A DNA stretch of 64,000 nt from Novosphingobium pentaromativorans US6-1 (GTDB lineage: Bacteria; Pseudomonadota; Alphaproteobacteria; Sphingomonadales; Sphingomonadaceae): the NCBI RefSeq assembly GCF_000767465.1, contig NZ_CP009291.1:3514501-3578500 (forward strand), read 5' to 3'. The notes below the pieces were generated by a model. The model had not been told where the DNA came from and did no database searches. It worked only from the letters and a program-made list of their open reading frames with translations. The position numbers and the translations under genes were made by a program. Every line of letters starts with the position of its first letter. The first letter of the stretch is position 1. Shown here in pieces: positions 9,196 through 18,520 of this stretch.

Positions 9196-10617
9196 TCAGA
9201 ATTCGCTCCAGTCCTCGTCGTTCGTGGGCACCGATTGCAGGGCGACATTGCCCATCGAAGCGGGTTGCGGACGAGGCGCCGAATGGAGGGAGGGGGCAGG
9301 AGCCGAAGGCACCGATGGGGCGATCTTGCGCATCGGGCGCACGATGTCGTCTTCGCCGGTGACGAAGGAGGAGACGAGCGAGGTCATCTCGTTGGCCTCG
9401 TCGGCGAGGCTGCGCGAGGCCGCGGTAGATTGCTCGACCATCGCGGCGTTCTGCTGGGTCAGGCGATCCATTTCGCCCACCGCGTCGTTGATCTGCTGAA
9501 GGTTGCCCGCCTGCTGCGTGGCATTGCGGGCGATCTCGGCCATCAGCTCGTCGATATCGCCCACACTGGCGACGATCTTTTCGAGCAGGGTACCGGTATC
9601 GCCGACGAGGACGACGCCGTCGCCGACCTGCTTGCTGCTGACGGTGATCAGTTCCTTGATGTTCTTCGCCGCTTCGGCAGAGCGCTGGGCAAGGGCGCGC
9701 ACTTCATTGGCGACGACCGCGAAACCCTTGCCGGCATCGCCTGCCCGGGCAGCCTCGACCCCGGCGTTGAGCGCGAGGAGATTGGTCTGGAAGGCGATGC
9801 CGTCGATCACGTTGATGATCTGGCCGATCTCCTGGGCCGATTTTTCGATTTCGCCCATCGCGGCGACGGCTCTGCGCACGACTTCGCCCCCCTCGGTGGC
9901 TTCGCGGTGAGCGCCGGAAACGGCCTGCTGTACGTCGGTCGCCTTGTCGGCGGTCCGCTTCACGTTGCTGGTGACCTCGTTCATCGACGATGCGGTTTCG
10001 GCGAGGCTGGCGGCCTGGCGCTCGTTGCGGGTCGCGAAGTCGTCCGAGGCGGAACGGATCTCGGTTGCGCCGGTGCGCACGCTGGCAGCGGCGGTGCGGA
10101 CAGAGCGTATGGTATCGGCCAGAGAGCGGACGGCGGCGTTGAAGTCCTTGCGCAAGTCGTCGTAGGCGCCGGGGAAGGGAGTGCGGATTTCGCAGTCGAG
10201 ACGGTTGCTGGAGAGCTTCTTGAGCCCGCCGCTCAGGGCATCGATGATCTGCTTTTCCTGCGCGGCATTGTCGCTGCGCAGGGCCACGGCGTTGTTGCGG
10301 AAGGTTTCCATGGCCTTGGTCATGCGCCCGACGCAGTCCTTGTAGTCGGTGTAGCGGATCGGGCTGTCGGTGTCCCCGTCGGCCAGCGCTTCCATCCGCA
10401 TGACCGTATTGACGTAAGGGGTAGTGATATGGCGCGCGGCGAGGATCATCACGATCATGGTGGCGGCGAGTGAAGCGCAGGCGGCGCCGATCAGTTCGGC
10501 GCTCCCGCCGGCGAGCCATGTCGTGGCCGGTCCCGCCGTGCCGATCAGGGCGAGCAGGGCTGTCAGAGCCTTGAATTTCGTTCGGATAGGGGCCGTCTTT
10601 TCAAACCATTGCAGCAT
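9196..10617 (-). CDS. Methyl-accepting chemotaxis protein with minimal periplasmic part
   Basis: Chemoreceptor of 473 residues. Two hydrophobic segments (about 15-35 and 41-62) are separated by only a few residues, so there is almost no periplasmic ligand domain. A HAMP-like stretch (62-110) and a long coiled coil follow, then the conserved hairpin tip [20 protein letters not shown] near residue 280. The C terminus ends in an acidic DEDWSEF tail, like the pentapeptide that tethers CheR/CheB in other receptors. No che genes are nearby. The sensor probably responds to a cytoplasmic or membrane signal. The start is the ATG at 10617. Confidence 0.92.
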   Translation of the reverse strand: MLQWFEKTAPIRTKFKALTALLALIGTAGPATTWLAGGSAELIGAACASLAATMIVMILAARHITTPYVNTVMRMEALADGDTDSPIRYTDYKDCVGRMTKAMETFRNNAVALRSDNAAQEKQIIDALSGGLKKLSSNRLDCEIRTPFPGAYDDLRKDFNAAVRSLADTIRSVRTAAASVRTGATEIRSASDDFATRNERQAASLAETASSMNEVTSNVKRTADKATDVQQAVSGAHREATEGGEVVRRAVAAMGEIEKSAQEIGQIINVIDGIAFQTNLLALNAGVEAARAGDAGKGFAVVANEVRALAQRSAEAAKNIKELITVSSKQVGDGVVLVGDTGTLLEKIVASVGDIDELMAEIARNATQQAGNLQQINDAVGEMDRLTQQNAAMVEQSTAASRSLADEANEMTSLVSSFVTGEDDIVRPMRKIAPSVPSAPAPSLHSAPRPQPASMGNVALQSVPTNDEDWSEF

Positions 10618-10800
10618 GTCGGACTCCTCGAATTCCCATCGGCAGCCCGGATCGCAACGACGCTACCCAAGTCGGCTAGAAGACGGACTTCGATGGAGGG
10701 AAAGTAAGAGAAGCAGGAGAAATATTGAGTTCTCCGCAATCTACGTGCTGATCCCTATGATGCGCACCGATATCGCTACCGAATATTGCAGTTCTGAAAG

Positions 10801-10834
10801 AACAGTTGCTCAGCGCGCTTGCAACTGTTGCAAG
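10801..10834. promoter_or_regulatory. Overlapping palindromes, candidate operator
   Basis: In the 371-base divergent gap between the chemoreceptor (start 10617) and the porin (start 10989), CTTGCAAC and GTTGCAAG form a 17-base palindrome (10818-10834). It is nested in a second perfect repeat, AACAGTTGC (10801-10809) against GCAACTGTT (10821-10829). This double dyad looks like a transcription-factor site. The rest of the gap shows no gene. Confidence 0.45.
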
Positions 10835-10988
10835 GATTTCTTGAAGGCGCCTGGCGCAAGGCGATAGGGGCGCTTCCCGGACAGCGGCAGGCGGTGGCGC
10901 CTGCGGTCTGCGCGTTGGCATTGATTTACCAATAGTTATTGCAAATGGGCCTAAGCCTGCCGGATTACGGGAAGGAGTGGCTACGGGC

Positions 10989-11705
10989 GTGGCATCGGGC
11001 TTAAGAACGACAGCGGGTCTTCTCGCACTTGCCCTGGGTGCTATGCCCCTGCCGGTAGCAGCGAGCGAAAGCGGCGATATCGCCACGCCTGCCTTCCAGC
11101 TCTCTGCGAATGCCAGCATCGTTTCCGACTACCGTTTTCGCGGTATCAGCCTGTCGGGCAAGGACCCGGCGATCCAGGGCGGCATAGACCTCAGCCATGA
11201 CAGCGGCCTGTTCATCGGCACCTGGGCTTCGAGCATTGCCGATTCCGGCGGGGCCAATACCGAGCTCGACCTTTACGGCGGCTATGGCGGCTCACTCGCC
11301 GGCATCGACTATTCGGTTACTGCGCTAGCCTATATCTACCCCGGTGGGCATGGTGTCGATTACTTCGAGGTACTCGGCTCTGCGACTACTAGGCTGGGGC
11401 CGGGCAGTATCGGCCTCGACATGGGCTGGGTGCCCGAACAGGACAATTTCGGTGGAGACAATTTCTACCTTGCCGCGAAGGGCGAAATGCCATTGGGCGG
11501 CAGTTCGGCAAGCCTGTTCGGCCATCTCGGCTATGAAAACGGCGATGCCTACGACCGCAAGTGGGACTGGGAAGCGGGTCTTTCCTATGCGTCGGGACCG
11601 TTGACCGCATCGCTGTCCTACGTCGATACCAACTATTCCGGCGCCGATGAGGCAGGCCGTTTCGCCAGGGCGGGCGTCATTGCCTCGCTTGCCGCCAGCT
11701 TCTGA
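10989..11705 (+). CDS. TorF-family putative porin
   Basis: Outer-membrane beta-barrel protein of 238 residues. It has a signal peptide (hydrophobic core LLALALGAMPL, cleavage near AAS) and the family-typical start of the barrel, ANASIVSDYRFRGISLS. Glycine- and aromatic-rich beta strands follow and it ends in Phe. Function within the family is poorly defined, perhaps permeation of small solutes. The GTG at 10989 is preferred because the GTG at 10977 is part of its own ribosome-binding site (GAAGGAG, 10971-10977). The next gene starts 16 bases after the stop. Confidence 0.82.
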   Translation: MASGLRTTAGLLALALGAMPLPVAASESGDIATPAFQLSANASIVSDYRFRGISLSGKDPAIQGGIDLSHDSGLFIGTWASSIADSGGANTELDLYGGYGGSLAGIDYSVTALAYIYPGGHGVDYFEVLGSATTRLGPGSIGLDMGWVPEQDNFGGDNFYLAAKGEMPLGGSSASLFGHLGYENGDAYDRKWDWEAGLSYASGPLTASLSYVDTNYSGADEAGRFARAGVIASLAASF

Positions 11706-11721
11706 TTGCAGGGTCCACACC

Positions 11722-12510
11722 ATGTCCCGTCTCTTCCTTTCCGTAGACATGGTCGGCTCGACCCAGTTCAAGGCGACCAAGACCGCCAAGGGGCCAGGTG
11801 GCTGGATGGAGATCTTCCGCACATTCTTCACCAACTTCCCGCTGATGCTGGTGGGGCAGATGGGCTTCGAATTCCTCGAGGAGGACGAGACTCCGGCGGT
11901 CGATGTCTGGAAAGCCATGGGCGATGAGGTGATCTTCACCGCGCAGCCTTCCAGCGCCGAGGAATTGACCGGGATCCTGCGCGTCCTGCTGCGCACCATG
12001 CGGCTTTACGAAGCTACCCATTTCGAGACGTTGCCATTGCGCCTCAAGGGCACGGCCTGGCTGGCTGACTTTGCCGAGAACAACATCGCTCTCGAAATCC
12101 CGGAACTGTCCTCGGACGATGCCGCGCCGCATCTCGATTTCATCGGGCCGGACCTCGACCTGGGCTTTCGCCTTTCGAAATATGCCCGTCCGGCCAGTCT
12201 CGTGCTATCGCTCGATCTCGTCGAAGCGCTGCTGGGGGCGGACAATCTCTCGACCGTCGCGATGTACCTGGTCGGGCGCGAGGAACTCAAGGGCGTGATG
12301 TTCGGTCGGCCATATCCGATCGTGTGGATGCACGATGCGGAAGAAGGTTTCGACTTCCTGCCCTGGGAGCGCGAGAGCTGCCCCTATATCGCCGCCGCGC
12401 TCGACGCCCGGCCGGCCAGCGTCGAGCAACTACGCGGCCAGATCGACGACATGCGGCTCTACTTGCGCAAGATGCACGGGCTCGAGCGGCCGCCGATCAC
12501 GCTGGGCTGA
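11722..12510 (+). CDS. Class III nucleotidyl cyclase-like protein (possibly degenerate)
   Basis: A 262-residue soluble protein I cannot assign firmly. The N-terminal FLSVDMVGSTQFK matches the first metal-binding motif of class III adenylate/guanylate cyclases. KAMGDEVIF near residue 72 matches the second Asp motif, and GPDLDLGFRLSKYA near 150 resembles the DxxxAARL block. The usual transition-state Asn/Arg segment is not obvious, so it may be inactive or a regulatory nucleotide-binding domain. The ATG at 11722 places the motif at the N terminus. It overlaps the convergent phosphatase gene by 14 bases and sits beside a cyclic-nucleotide-binding-like protein, which makes a signalling role plausible. 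Confidence 0.5.
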   Translation: MSRLFLSVDMVGSTQFKATKTAKGPGGWMEIFRTFFTNFPLMLVGQMGFEFLEEDETPAVDVWKAMGDEVIFTAQPSSAEELTGILRVLLRTMRLYEATHFETLPLRLKGTAWLADFAENNIALEIPELSSDDAAPHLDFIGPDLDLGFRLSKYARPASLVLSLDLVEALLGADNLSTVAMYLVGREELKGVMFGRPYPIVWMHDAEEGFDFLPWERESCPYIAAALDARPASVEQLRGQIDDMRLYLRKMHGLERPPITLG

Positions 12511-14143
12511 CTGTTTCGCGGGCGCCTTCGTAGCAGACCGTCAGGATCGCGATGTCGTCCGACTGGGGCACGGCGCCGACGAATCCGCGCACGCTTTGCG
12601 CGAGTCCTTCGGCAATCAGTCTGGCGGAAAATTCGGCGCGTGCGCTGGCCAGGGCATCGGCGATGCGGGCCGTGGTAAACAGTTCGTCGTTCGCGCCCGT
12701 CGCCTCCGATACGCCGTCGGTGAAAAGGACCAGCGCATCGCCTTCGCGCAAGTTGAAATGGCCGGTGCGAAAGGGAACGTCCTCGAACACGCCGAGCGCC
12801 ATGCCCTGCTGTTTGGCCAGTCGTTCGACCGATCCATCCGCCCGCACGATGAAGGGCGCCTCGTGTCCGCCGTCGCTGTATTCCACCTCGCCGCTGCGCA
12901 AGTCGAGGATGCCCGCGAAGACGGTCACGAACATCTCCGCGGCATTGTCGCGCGAGAGCTCGGCGTTGACCCGCTCCATGATCTGGCCGGTCGATCCGCC
13001 CGACATGGCGTGCGCCTTGAACAGGGTGGTGGTCATGGCCATGAACAGCGCGGCCGGAACCCCCTTGCCCGATACGTCGCCGACGACGAAGAACAGGCGG
13101 TTTCGGTCGATCAGGAAATAATCGTAGAGATCGCCGCCCACCTGCTTGGCCGGTTCGAGCAGGGCGAAAACGTCGAGGTCCGTGCGGTCGGGGAAGGGCG
13201 GGAACTTGCGCGGGAGCATACCGATCTGGATGTCGCGTGCGGCGGAAAGCTCGCCTTCCACCCTTTCGCGCGCCGCTGTCGCTTCGGCAACCTCGACGAG
13301 GTAGCGCTGGAGGCGCGCAATCATCCCGGCCATCGCTTCGGCAAGGCTGCCCACTTCATCGCCCCGGTCGCGGCTGATTTTGCGCATGGCGTCCATTTCG
13401 TCCTCGTCGGGCCGGAAGCTGCGCGTCTCCATGTTGCGGGTGAAGGTGGTCAAGCGCACCAGCGGTTCGACGATCCGCGAGACGAGGAACCAGCCGACCG
13501 CCATCGACAGCGCGAACAGGGCAATGCCGATCGCGATCGACTTCACGAGCGCCATGTGCAGCCGCTCGTCCAGCCAGGTCAGGTCGATGTCCGCCCCGAT
13601 GACGTGGACGCGCCCGTCAGGGCTTTTCACCGGCATGTAGATCGAGCGGAAGCGGCCGAAGGAATCGCTGTACTCGTCGAAGCGCACCCTGCCGTCGGCG
13701 AAGCTGCGATAGAGCTTGTCGGGCGCGGTGTCGTAGAGCGTGAAGAACTTCGTCTCGCTGCCTTGCGCGATCTCCCCGTCGGTGGCGCTGGTCGCCACGG
13801 TGCGGATGTCGTCGCCGAACTTCATGTACGTATAGACGTAGGTCAGGCCCGAAGCATTGCCGAAGCGCGACAGGTGCTGCTGGATCTGCCTGTATTCGTC
13901 CGGCGTGACCGATTTCGCATCGCGGATGCGCCGGTGGTATCCATCGGGAATGATCTCGCGCACCGCGTTCGTCGCGGTCTGCAGCTTGCCGTCGATGCCC
14001 GTGAGGATCTCGTGGCGGTCGGTGCTGTAGAGGACAGCGGTATAGACTGTTGCGGAAACCAGGTTGAGTACAAAGAGCAGGAGCAGCAGTTGCGGCTTGA
14101 GGCCGAACCTGCGCACCCTTTGCGCTCCATCCATGGTCGCCAC
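12497..14143 (-). CDS. Membrane sensor SpoIIE/PP2C-type serine phosphatase
   Basis: Sensor phosphatase of 548 residues. TM1 (about 18-40) is followed by an extracytoplasmic Cache-like domain (about 45-195), TM2 (205-225), HAMP, and a C-terminal PP2C/SpoIIE domain from about residue 320. Metal-binding motifs are present: VGGDLYDYF, VGDVSGKGVPAALFMA, FTDGVSEA and QSDDIAIL. Such enzymes dephosphorylate STAS anti-sigma antagonists; a STAS protein and an RsbW-like kinase lie 5.6 kb away. The gene is divergent from the transporter-HEAT operon and convergent with the cyclase-like gene. An alternative ATG is at 14131. Confidence 0.9.
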   Translation of the reverse strand: MATMDGAQRVRRFGLKPQLLLLLFVLNLVSATVYTAVLYSTDRHEILTGIDGKLQTATNAVREIIPDGYHRRIRDAKSVTPDEYRQIQQHLSRFGNASGLTYVYTYMKFGDDIRTVATSATDGEIAQGSETKFFTLYDTAPDKLYRSFADGRVRFDEYSDSFGRFRSIYMPVKSPDGRVHVIGADIDLTWLDERLHMALVKSIAIGIALFALSMAVGWFLVSRIVEPLVRLTTFTRNMETRSFRPDEDEMDAMRKISRDRGDEVGSLAEAMAGMIARLQRYLVEVAEATAARERVEGELSAARDIQIGMLPRKFPPFPDRTDLDVFALLEPAKQVGGDLYDYFLIDRNRLFFVVGDVSGKGVPAALFMAMTTTLFKAHAMSGGSTGQIMERVNAELSRDNAAEMFVTVFAGILDLRSGEVEYSDGGHEAPFIVRADGSVERLAKQQGMALGVFEDVPFRTGHFNLREGDALVLFTDGVSEATGANDELFTTARIADALASARAEFSARLIAEGLAQSVRGFVGAVPQSDDIAILTVCYEGARETVSPA

Positions 14144-14257
14144 GAAAATGATCCCCCGATATTGTGCCCGATAACGCGATAGAAACGGAATAAGCCCTAT
14201 TGCAGCGATACTTGCAAAATTTGATTAAGCCGGATCGGGACATTGGTGGGGAGAACA

Positions 14258-16882
14258 TTGCTCGATTTCGTTAACCGCCTCTTCCGGCTCGAGCGCGGTG
14301 AATGGCCCCGGCTTATCCAGTTCGGCCTGTTCGGATTCCTGTTGCAGATGGGCATGGGCGTCGGTTTCAGTGCCGGCGATGCCGCATTCCTGAGCAATGT
14401 CGGCGCGGACCGCCTGCCGCTGGTGTTCATGCTGACGCCGGCGGTCATGCTGCTCTACACGTTGCTGTTTTCCTATCTGCTCGTGCGTTTTTCGATCGAT
14501 CGCATGGTCGATCTGACCCTGGCCGCGCTGGTCGCGGGTGGAGTGGCATTCTGGGCCCTGATCGATGCCGGACTGCCGCCGCATTGGCAGGTTCCGCTCT
14601 ATTTCGCGGTAAAGCTCTACCTGGCGATGTGGTACATCGCGCTCTACTCGCTGTTCTGGAATTATACCGACGCCTATTTCGCGATACAGGACGCCAAGCG
14701 ACTTTTCCCGCTATTCGCCGCGTTCTGCGCGCTGGGTACGGCCTGCGGCGCGATGCTGGTGGGCCTGCTGGCAGAGAGCGTGGCGGTGCAGGACTTCTTC
14801 CTGCTGTGGGCCGCCATCGCCATGGCAACCGCGCCGCTGGCCGTTCTTTTGCGTCGGCGCTGGAGCCAGATTGCCGAGAGCGACAGCGATCTCGAGGAAG
14901 AATCGGGCGGTGCCCTGAGCCAGCTTGCAGCGGTCGGTCGCGCCTTCGGCCGGTCGCGCTATACGATGGTCTTCACGCTGGTGCTCTTCGTCACCCTGTT
15001 GATGACCAATCTTGCCGAGTACCAGTATTCGATGGTGCTACAGGAGGGCCGCGACGAGGCGGCCCTGGCATCGCTGTTCGGCACGCTCTACGCGGCAGCC
15101 AACCTGTTCAACCTGGTGACCTGCCTTTTCGTGTTCAACCGATTGGTGGCGCGGCTGGGCGTGCGCAATGTCGCCTTCATCCAGCCGCTGACCTACTTTG
15201 CGGTGTTCGGGTGGTTCTTCCTCCAGGGGGGGACGGGCGCTGCGCTTGCGGCTTTCTTCGCCTATCACGGGGTCCTGACCTCGATCGAGTACAACAACCA
15301 GAACCTGCTGTTCAATGCCGTCCCCTCGCGGGTGAAGCGGCCGCTGCGCACGGTGATGGAGGGCATGGCCGAGCCGCTCGCCAGCCTCGTCTCGGGCGGC
15401 TTCCTGATCTACGCGGCCAGCCAGGTGGACATGCGCGAGCTTTCGGGCATCGGGATCATCGTGGGCGCGACGCTTGTTGCCGTCGTTGTCGCGCTGCGCC
15501 AGCTCTATCCATCGGCGATGGCTGCCAACATGCGGCAGGGCTGGATGAACTTCGGCGGGCGCGGCGTACTTTCCCCGCAGTTCGAACCCGAGGCAAGGAG
15601 CCTGCTCGCCAGGGCCGCCGCAGGTGAAGGAGACAGTGCGCAGATCGCTGCGCGCCTGCTGGGCGAAGCTCCCGTGAGCGGATCTGCTGCATCGCAGGGG
15701 CCCGATATCGATGCCCTTTTGGCGCAGCTCACGCTGGGCGATCCGGCGAAGCGCAGCGGCGTTGCCGAGGCCATCGACCGGTTGGCAACCCGTGAGGACG
15801 TGCACATCGTCCCGGCTCTGGCGCGGTGTCTTCCGAAATTGGAACGCGACGAACGGCGGCGGATGATCCGGCTGCTCGGCCGGATCGCGGACAGCGAATC
15901 CATTCCCGACGTTCTCGAGGCGGCCACTGAACTGGCGCCAAGGGCGCGGCGCTCAATTGCGACGATGCTGACGGAGCTGGGCGAGACGGCGATCCCCCGC
16001 TTGTTGGGCGGGATGCGCGACCGGGCCTTGGCTTATCGGTCCCGCGCTATCGGGGCACGCGCGCTGGCGCAGACTTCCTTTGCCCAGTTTGCCGCCAACC
16101 TCGATCGTCTCGTGACCGGCGAACTGGATGAAGCCTCGCGCCTCGGCCATACGGCGAGCCTGCTCGACCTCCACGCCGGCACGCACCGCTCCGTCGCACT
16201 GCTGGCGCGCGCCCAGCGCGAGCGGGCGGAAGCTGCGATAGACTTCGTGCTGGAGCTTCTTGCAATCGGCGGGCTGCTGCCGAATTTCGATCTCCTGATC
16301 GTCTCGCTCCATTCCGCCAACCCCAAGGTGCGGGGCAACGCGGTGGAGGCAATCGAGAGCAGCGTTCCTCGACACTATCTGCGCCTGCTCGGGCCGCTCC
16401 TGCACGGCGAAGCGCAGCCGCGTGAAGGCGCGCAAATGGATGTCGAACAGGTTCTCGTAGAGGCTCTCGCCAGCGGCCAGGCAATGGAAATGACTTTGGC
16501 GGCTGACGTTCTCCATGACCGTCTGGACGCCGCTGGCTTCACCCAGCGTCTCAAGGTGGTGATCCGCGAAGGCATGCCCGAAATGGTGCGCCGCCATGTC
16601 CTTGATCTCCTGGAGATCGACGGCGCTACCCGGCCGCATTCGCTCGATCTGCTGGCGGCTCTGGCGGACCATCCCGAGGTTGGCGGTGCTACGCTCGAAG
16701 CGCTGGGTGCTGCGGTGCAGGGCGCCGTCTTCGAGAAGCCGGAAGGCAGGGCCCTTGCAGGGGAGGCTGGGGGCTCCCCGTTCTGGATCGCCCATCGCGA
16801 TCTGGGCGAAGTCGCCGCGCGCTTCCCCGAACTGGCACTGGTCATGCTCAAGTCACAGGACGGTCGGCAATATGCGGCCTAG
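14258..16882 (+). CDS. Nucleotide-transporter-like (NTT/MFS fold) membrane protein fused to HEAT repeats
   Basis: A protein of about 874 residues. The first 430 form roughly 11-12 membrane helices with features of Npt1/Npt2 ATP/ADP translocase relatives (FNLVTCLFVFNRLV, EYNNQNLLFNAVP, KRPLRTVMEGMAEPLASL). The rest is soluble and helical with HEAT-like repeats, for example VREAIDR-, RIADSESIPDVLE- and NPKVRGNAVEAIE-type units. Transporter-HEAT fusions of this kind are known in free-living bacteria and may sense rather than transport. The TTG at 14258 has GGGGAGA just upstream; TTG 14243 is an alternative. It overlaps the next gene by 11 bases. Confidence 0.68.
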   Translation: MLDFVNRLFRLERGEWPRLIQFGLFGFLLQMGMGVGFSAGDAAFLSNVGADRLPLVFMLTPAVMLLYTLLFSYLLVRFSIDRMVDLTLAALVAGGVAFWALIDAGLPPHWQVPLYFAVKLYLAMWYIALYSLFWNYTDAYFAIQDAKRLFPLFAAFCALGTACGAMLVGLLAESVAVQDFFLLWAAIAMATAPLAVLLRRRWSQIAESDSDLEEESGGALSQLAAVGRAFGRSRYTMVFTLVLFVTLLMTNLAEYQYSMVLQEGRDEAALASLFGTLYAAANLFNLVTCLFVFNRLVARLGVRNVAFIQPLTYFAVFGWFFLQGGTGAALAAFFAYHGVLTSIEYNNQNLLFNAVPSRVKRPLRTVMEGMAEPLASLVSGGFLIYAASQVDMRELSGIGIIVGATLVAVVVALRQLYPSAMAANMRQGWMNFGGRGVLSPQFEPEARSLLARAAAGEGDSAQIAARLLGEAPVSGSAASQGPDIDALLAQLTLGDPAKRSGVAEAIDRLATREDVHIVPALARCLPKLERDERRRMIRLLGRIADSESIPDVLEAATELAPRARRSIATMLTELGETAIPRLLGGMRDRALAYRSRAIGARALAQTSFAQFAANLDRLVTGELDEASRLGHTASLLDLHAGTHRSVALLARAQRERAEAAIDFVLELLAIGGLLPNFDLLIVSLHSANPKVRGNAVEAIESSVPRHYLRLLGPLLHGEAQPREGAQMDVEQVLVEALASGQAMEMTLAADVLHDRLDAAGFTQRLKVVIREGMPEMVRRHVLDLLEIDGATRPHSLDLLAALADHPEVGGATLEALGAAVQGAVFEKPEGRALAGEAGGSPFWIAHRDLGEVAARFPELALVMLKSQDGRQYAA

Positions 16883-18134
16883 AAGCGTGCCGATCAAAGC
16901 GCTGCTGCTGCGCACTTTCCTGCCTGCGGTCGTCGTCGTGGCGGTTCTGCTGGCGGTGTTCGTCTACAACTGGCTCTACGCTTCGATCCTCGAGGGCTTC
17001 GAGCGCAAGCTGGTGACGACGAGCGCGCTTGCCGGTGCGATGGTCGATCCGACAGATCACGATGCCCTCATCGCAGTGGCCTTCGAGGGCGGAGACGCGC
17101 AGGCAGCCGAGGCCAGCACTGCCTATCGCCGCAATGTCGAGCCCATGCAGCGCATTCGCAAGGAACTGGACCTGACCTACCTCTATACCCAGGTGAATGG
17201 CGGCCCGGCGGACATCCTCTATATTCTCGATGCCTCGACGGGGGAGGATCATTCTCCGCTCGGTTCCAGCGACGACTTGCCCGACGAGACGGCCGAAGGC
17301 CTCAGGCGGGTCGAGGATACCGGATCGATCTATGTTTCTCCGATCGAGTACCAGGAACAGTGGGGCCTGCTGAAGACGGGGGCAGCCCCGGTCAGGGGCG
17401 CGGGCGGGCGCATCGCGGCGTCGGCCGGGGCGGACGTCAATGTCTCGGTCATACAGGTCGCCACTCAGAATGCGCTGTTCATGAGCGCGATGATCGGTGT
17501 TGGCTCGGTGCTTGCCTGCCTGCTCGTCTCACTGGCGCTCGTGCGGCGTATTGCCGGGCCCATCGAGGCGCTTACAGAAGAGACCCTGCAGGTTGCGGCG
17601 GGTCGCGGGCACAGTGCGGCGCAAGGGTCTGCGCCGCGTGAGGTCACCGTCCTGCGTAAAGCCCTGCTTGAACGTGCGGCGAGGATTTCCTGCGAGTTGC
17701 AGGCGCGCAGGGAGCGCAGCGTGCAGGAAGACGCTCGCGCCCATGCAGGGTTGCTGGCAAGCGGGTCCGGCATCGGACCGGGCCAGCCGGTGATCCTGCT
17801 GTGCGGTGCTCGCCGCGTGATTGCCTGGATGCCCGGCGATCCCGCCGATGCGCGCACGGTTCTTGCCCAGCGCGCCATGGCGCGCCTCGCGCAAGCGATG
17901 GCCGAAAATCCGGCACTCTGCGCGGACTGGGCCATGCTCGCTGACTGCGATCAGGGCGCTTGCCTGGTGGTTGACGGCACGGCTGGCTGGGTTGAATGGG
18001 TTGGAACACCGCAGGCCGGTCTTCGCGTTGCAGGCCGGCACACCGATCCCGGCCGCTTCGATCCGAAGGAGCGCGTCTCGTTCGTCTCGCTGACGGGCGG
18101 CGAGTTCGTCGTATGGCCGGGAGAAGCACGATGA
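16872..18134 (+). CDS. HAMP-containing membrane sensor protein
   Basis: A 420-residue protein. TM1 lies about 9-30, an extracytoplasmic domain about 35-195 (with LTYLYTQVNGGPADILYILD, Cache-like) and TM2 about 196-220. A HAMP-type linker (RRIAGPIEALTEETLQVAAG) follows, then a cytoplasmic C-terminal part of about 150 residues that I do not recognise. No kinase, cyclase or phosphatase motif is visible, so it probably signals by protein contact. The gene starts inside the 3' end of the transporter-HEAT gene and its stop overlaps the next start by 4 bases (ATGA at 18131). Confidence 0.65.
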   Translation: MRPRSVPIKALLLRTFLPAVVVVAVLLAVFVYNWLYASILEGFERKLVTTSALAGAMVDPTDHDALIAVAFEGGDAQAAEASTAYRRNVEPMQRIRKELDLTYLYTQVNGGPADILYILDASTGEDHSPLGSSDDLPDETAEGLRRVEDTGSIYVSPIEYQEQWGLLKTGAAPVRGAGGRIAASAGADVNVSVIQVATQNALFMSAMIGVGSVLACLLVSLALVRRIAGPIEALTEETLQVAAGRGHSAAQGSAPREVTVLRKALLERAARISCELQARRERSVQEDARAHAGLLASGSGIGPGQPVILLCGARRVIAWMPGDPADARTVLAQRAMARLAQAMAENPALCADWAMLADCDQGACLVVDGTAGWVEWVGTPQAGLRVAGRHTDPGRFDPKERVSFVSLTGGEFVVWPGEAR

Positions 18135-18520
18135 TCGCGGCGCAGGTCGTTGCCGAGGCCCTGGCACTTGCAGCCTGTCCGCCGTTCGACCGGCTGACCG
18201 AAACTGAGCTGCTGCTTGTCGCCAGCCATGCCCGCCGCTTCGAATATGAACCGGGTGAGACGGTCCTTGCAGGTGGAGCGGTGGCGCAGCGGCTGGTCGC
18301 GGTGGTCGGCGGCTCGGTTGTCGTCGAGGGCAGGCAGGCGCCCGCGGTATTCGATGCGCCGTCCGCGCTGTTCGGCCTGCCGACGCGGGCTGACTACATC
18401 GCGGGAGGAAGGGGCGCGCAAGTCTTGTGCCTGGCAAGGCCGCACCTTTTCACCATCGCGCGCGAGTGTCCCGATTTCGTGGTGGGCCTCGCCGCGATCC
18501 GGGCCGGGGCTGACGCATGA
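18131..18520 (+). CDS. Small cyclic-nucleotide-binding-domain-like protein
   Basis: A 129-residue protein resembling a stand-alone CRP-type effector domain: FDRLTETELLLVASHARRFEY, then EPGETVLAGGAVAQRLVAVVGGSVVV (two fragments of one beta-roll) and later strands ending FDAPSALFGLP. There is no DNA-binding helix-turn-helix. The phosphate-binding cassette with its conserved Arg and Glu is not clear, so nucleotide binding is uncertain. It is coupled by 4-base overlaps to the HAMP sensor upstream and the second sensor downstream, so it is likely a subunit of the same complex. Confidence 0.6.
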   Translation: MIAAQVVAEALALAACPPFDRLTETELLLVASHARRFEYEPGETVLAGGAVAQRLVAVVGGSVVVEGRQAPAVFDAPSALFGLPTRADYIAGGRGAQVLCLARPHLFTIARECPDFVVGLAAIRAGADA

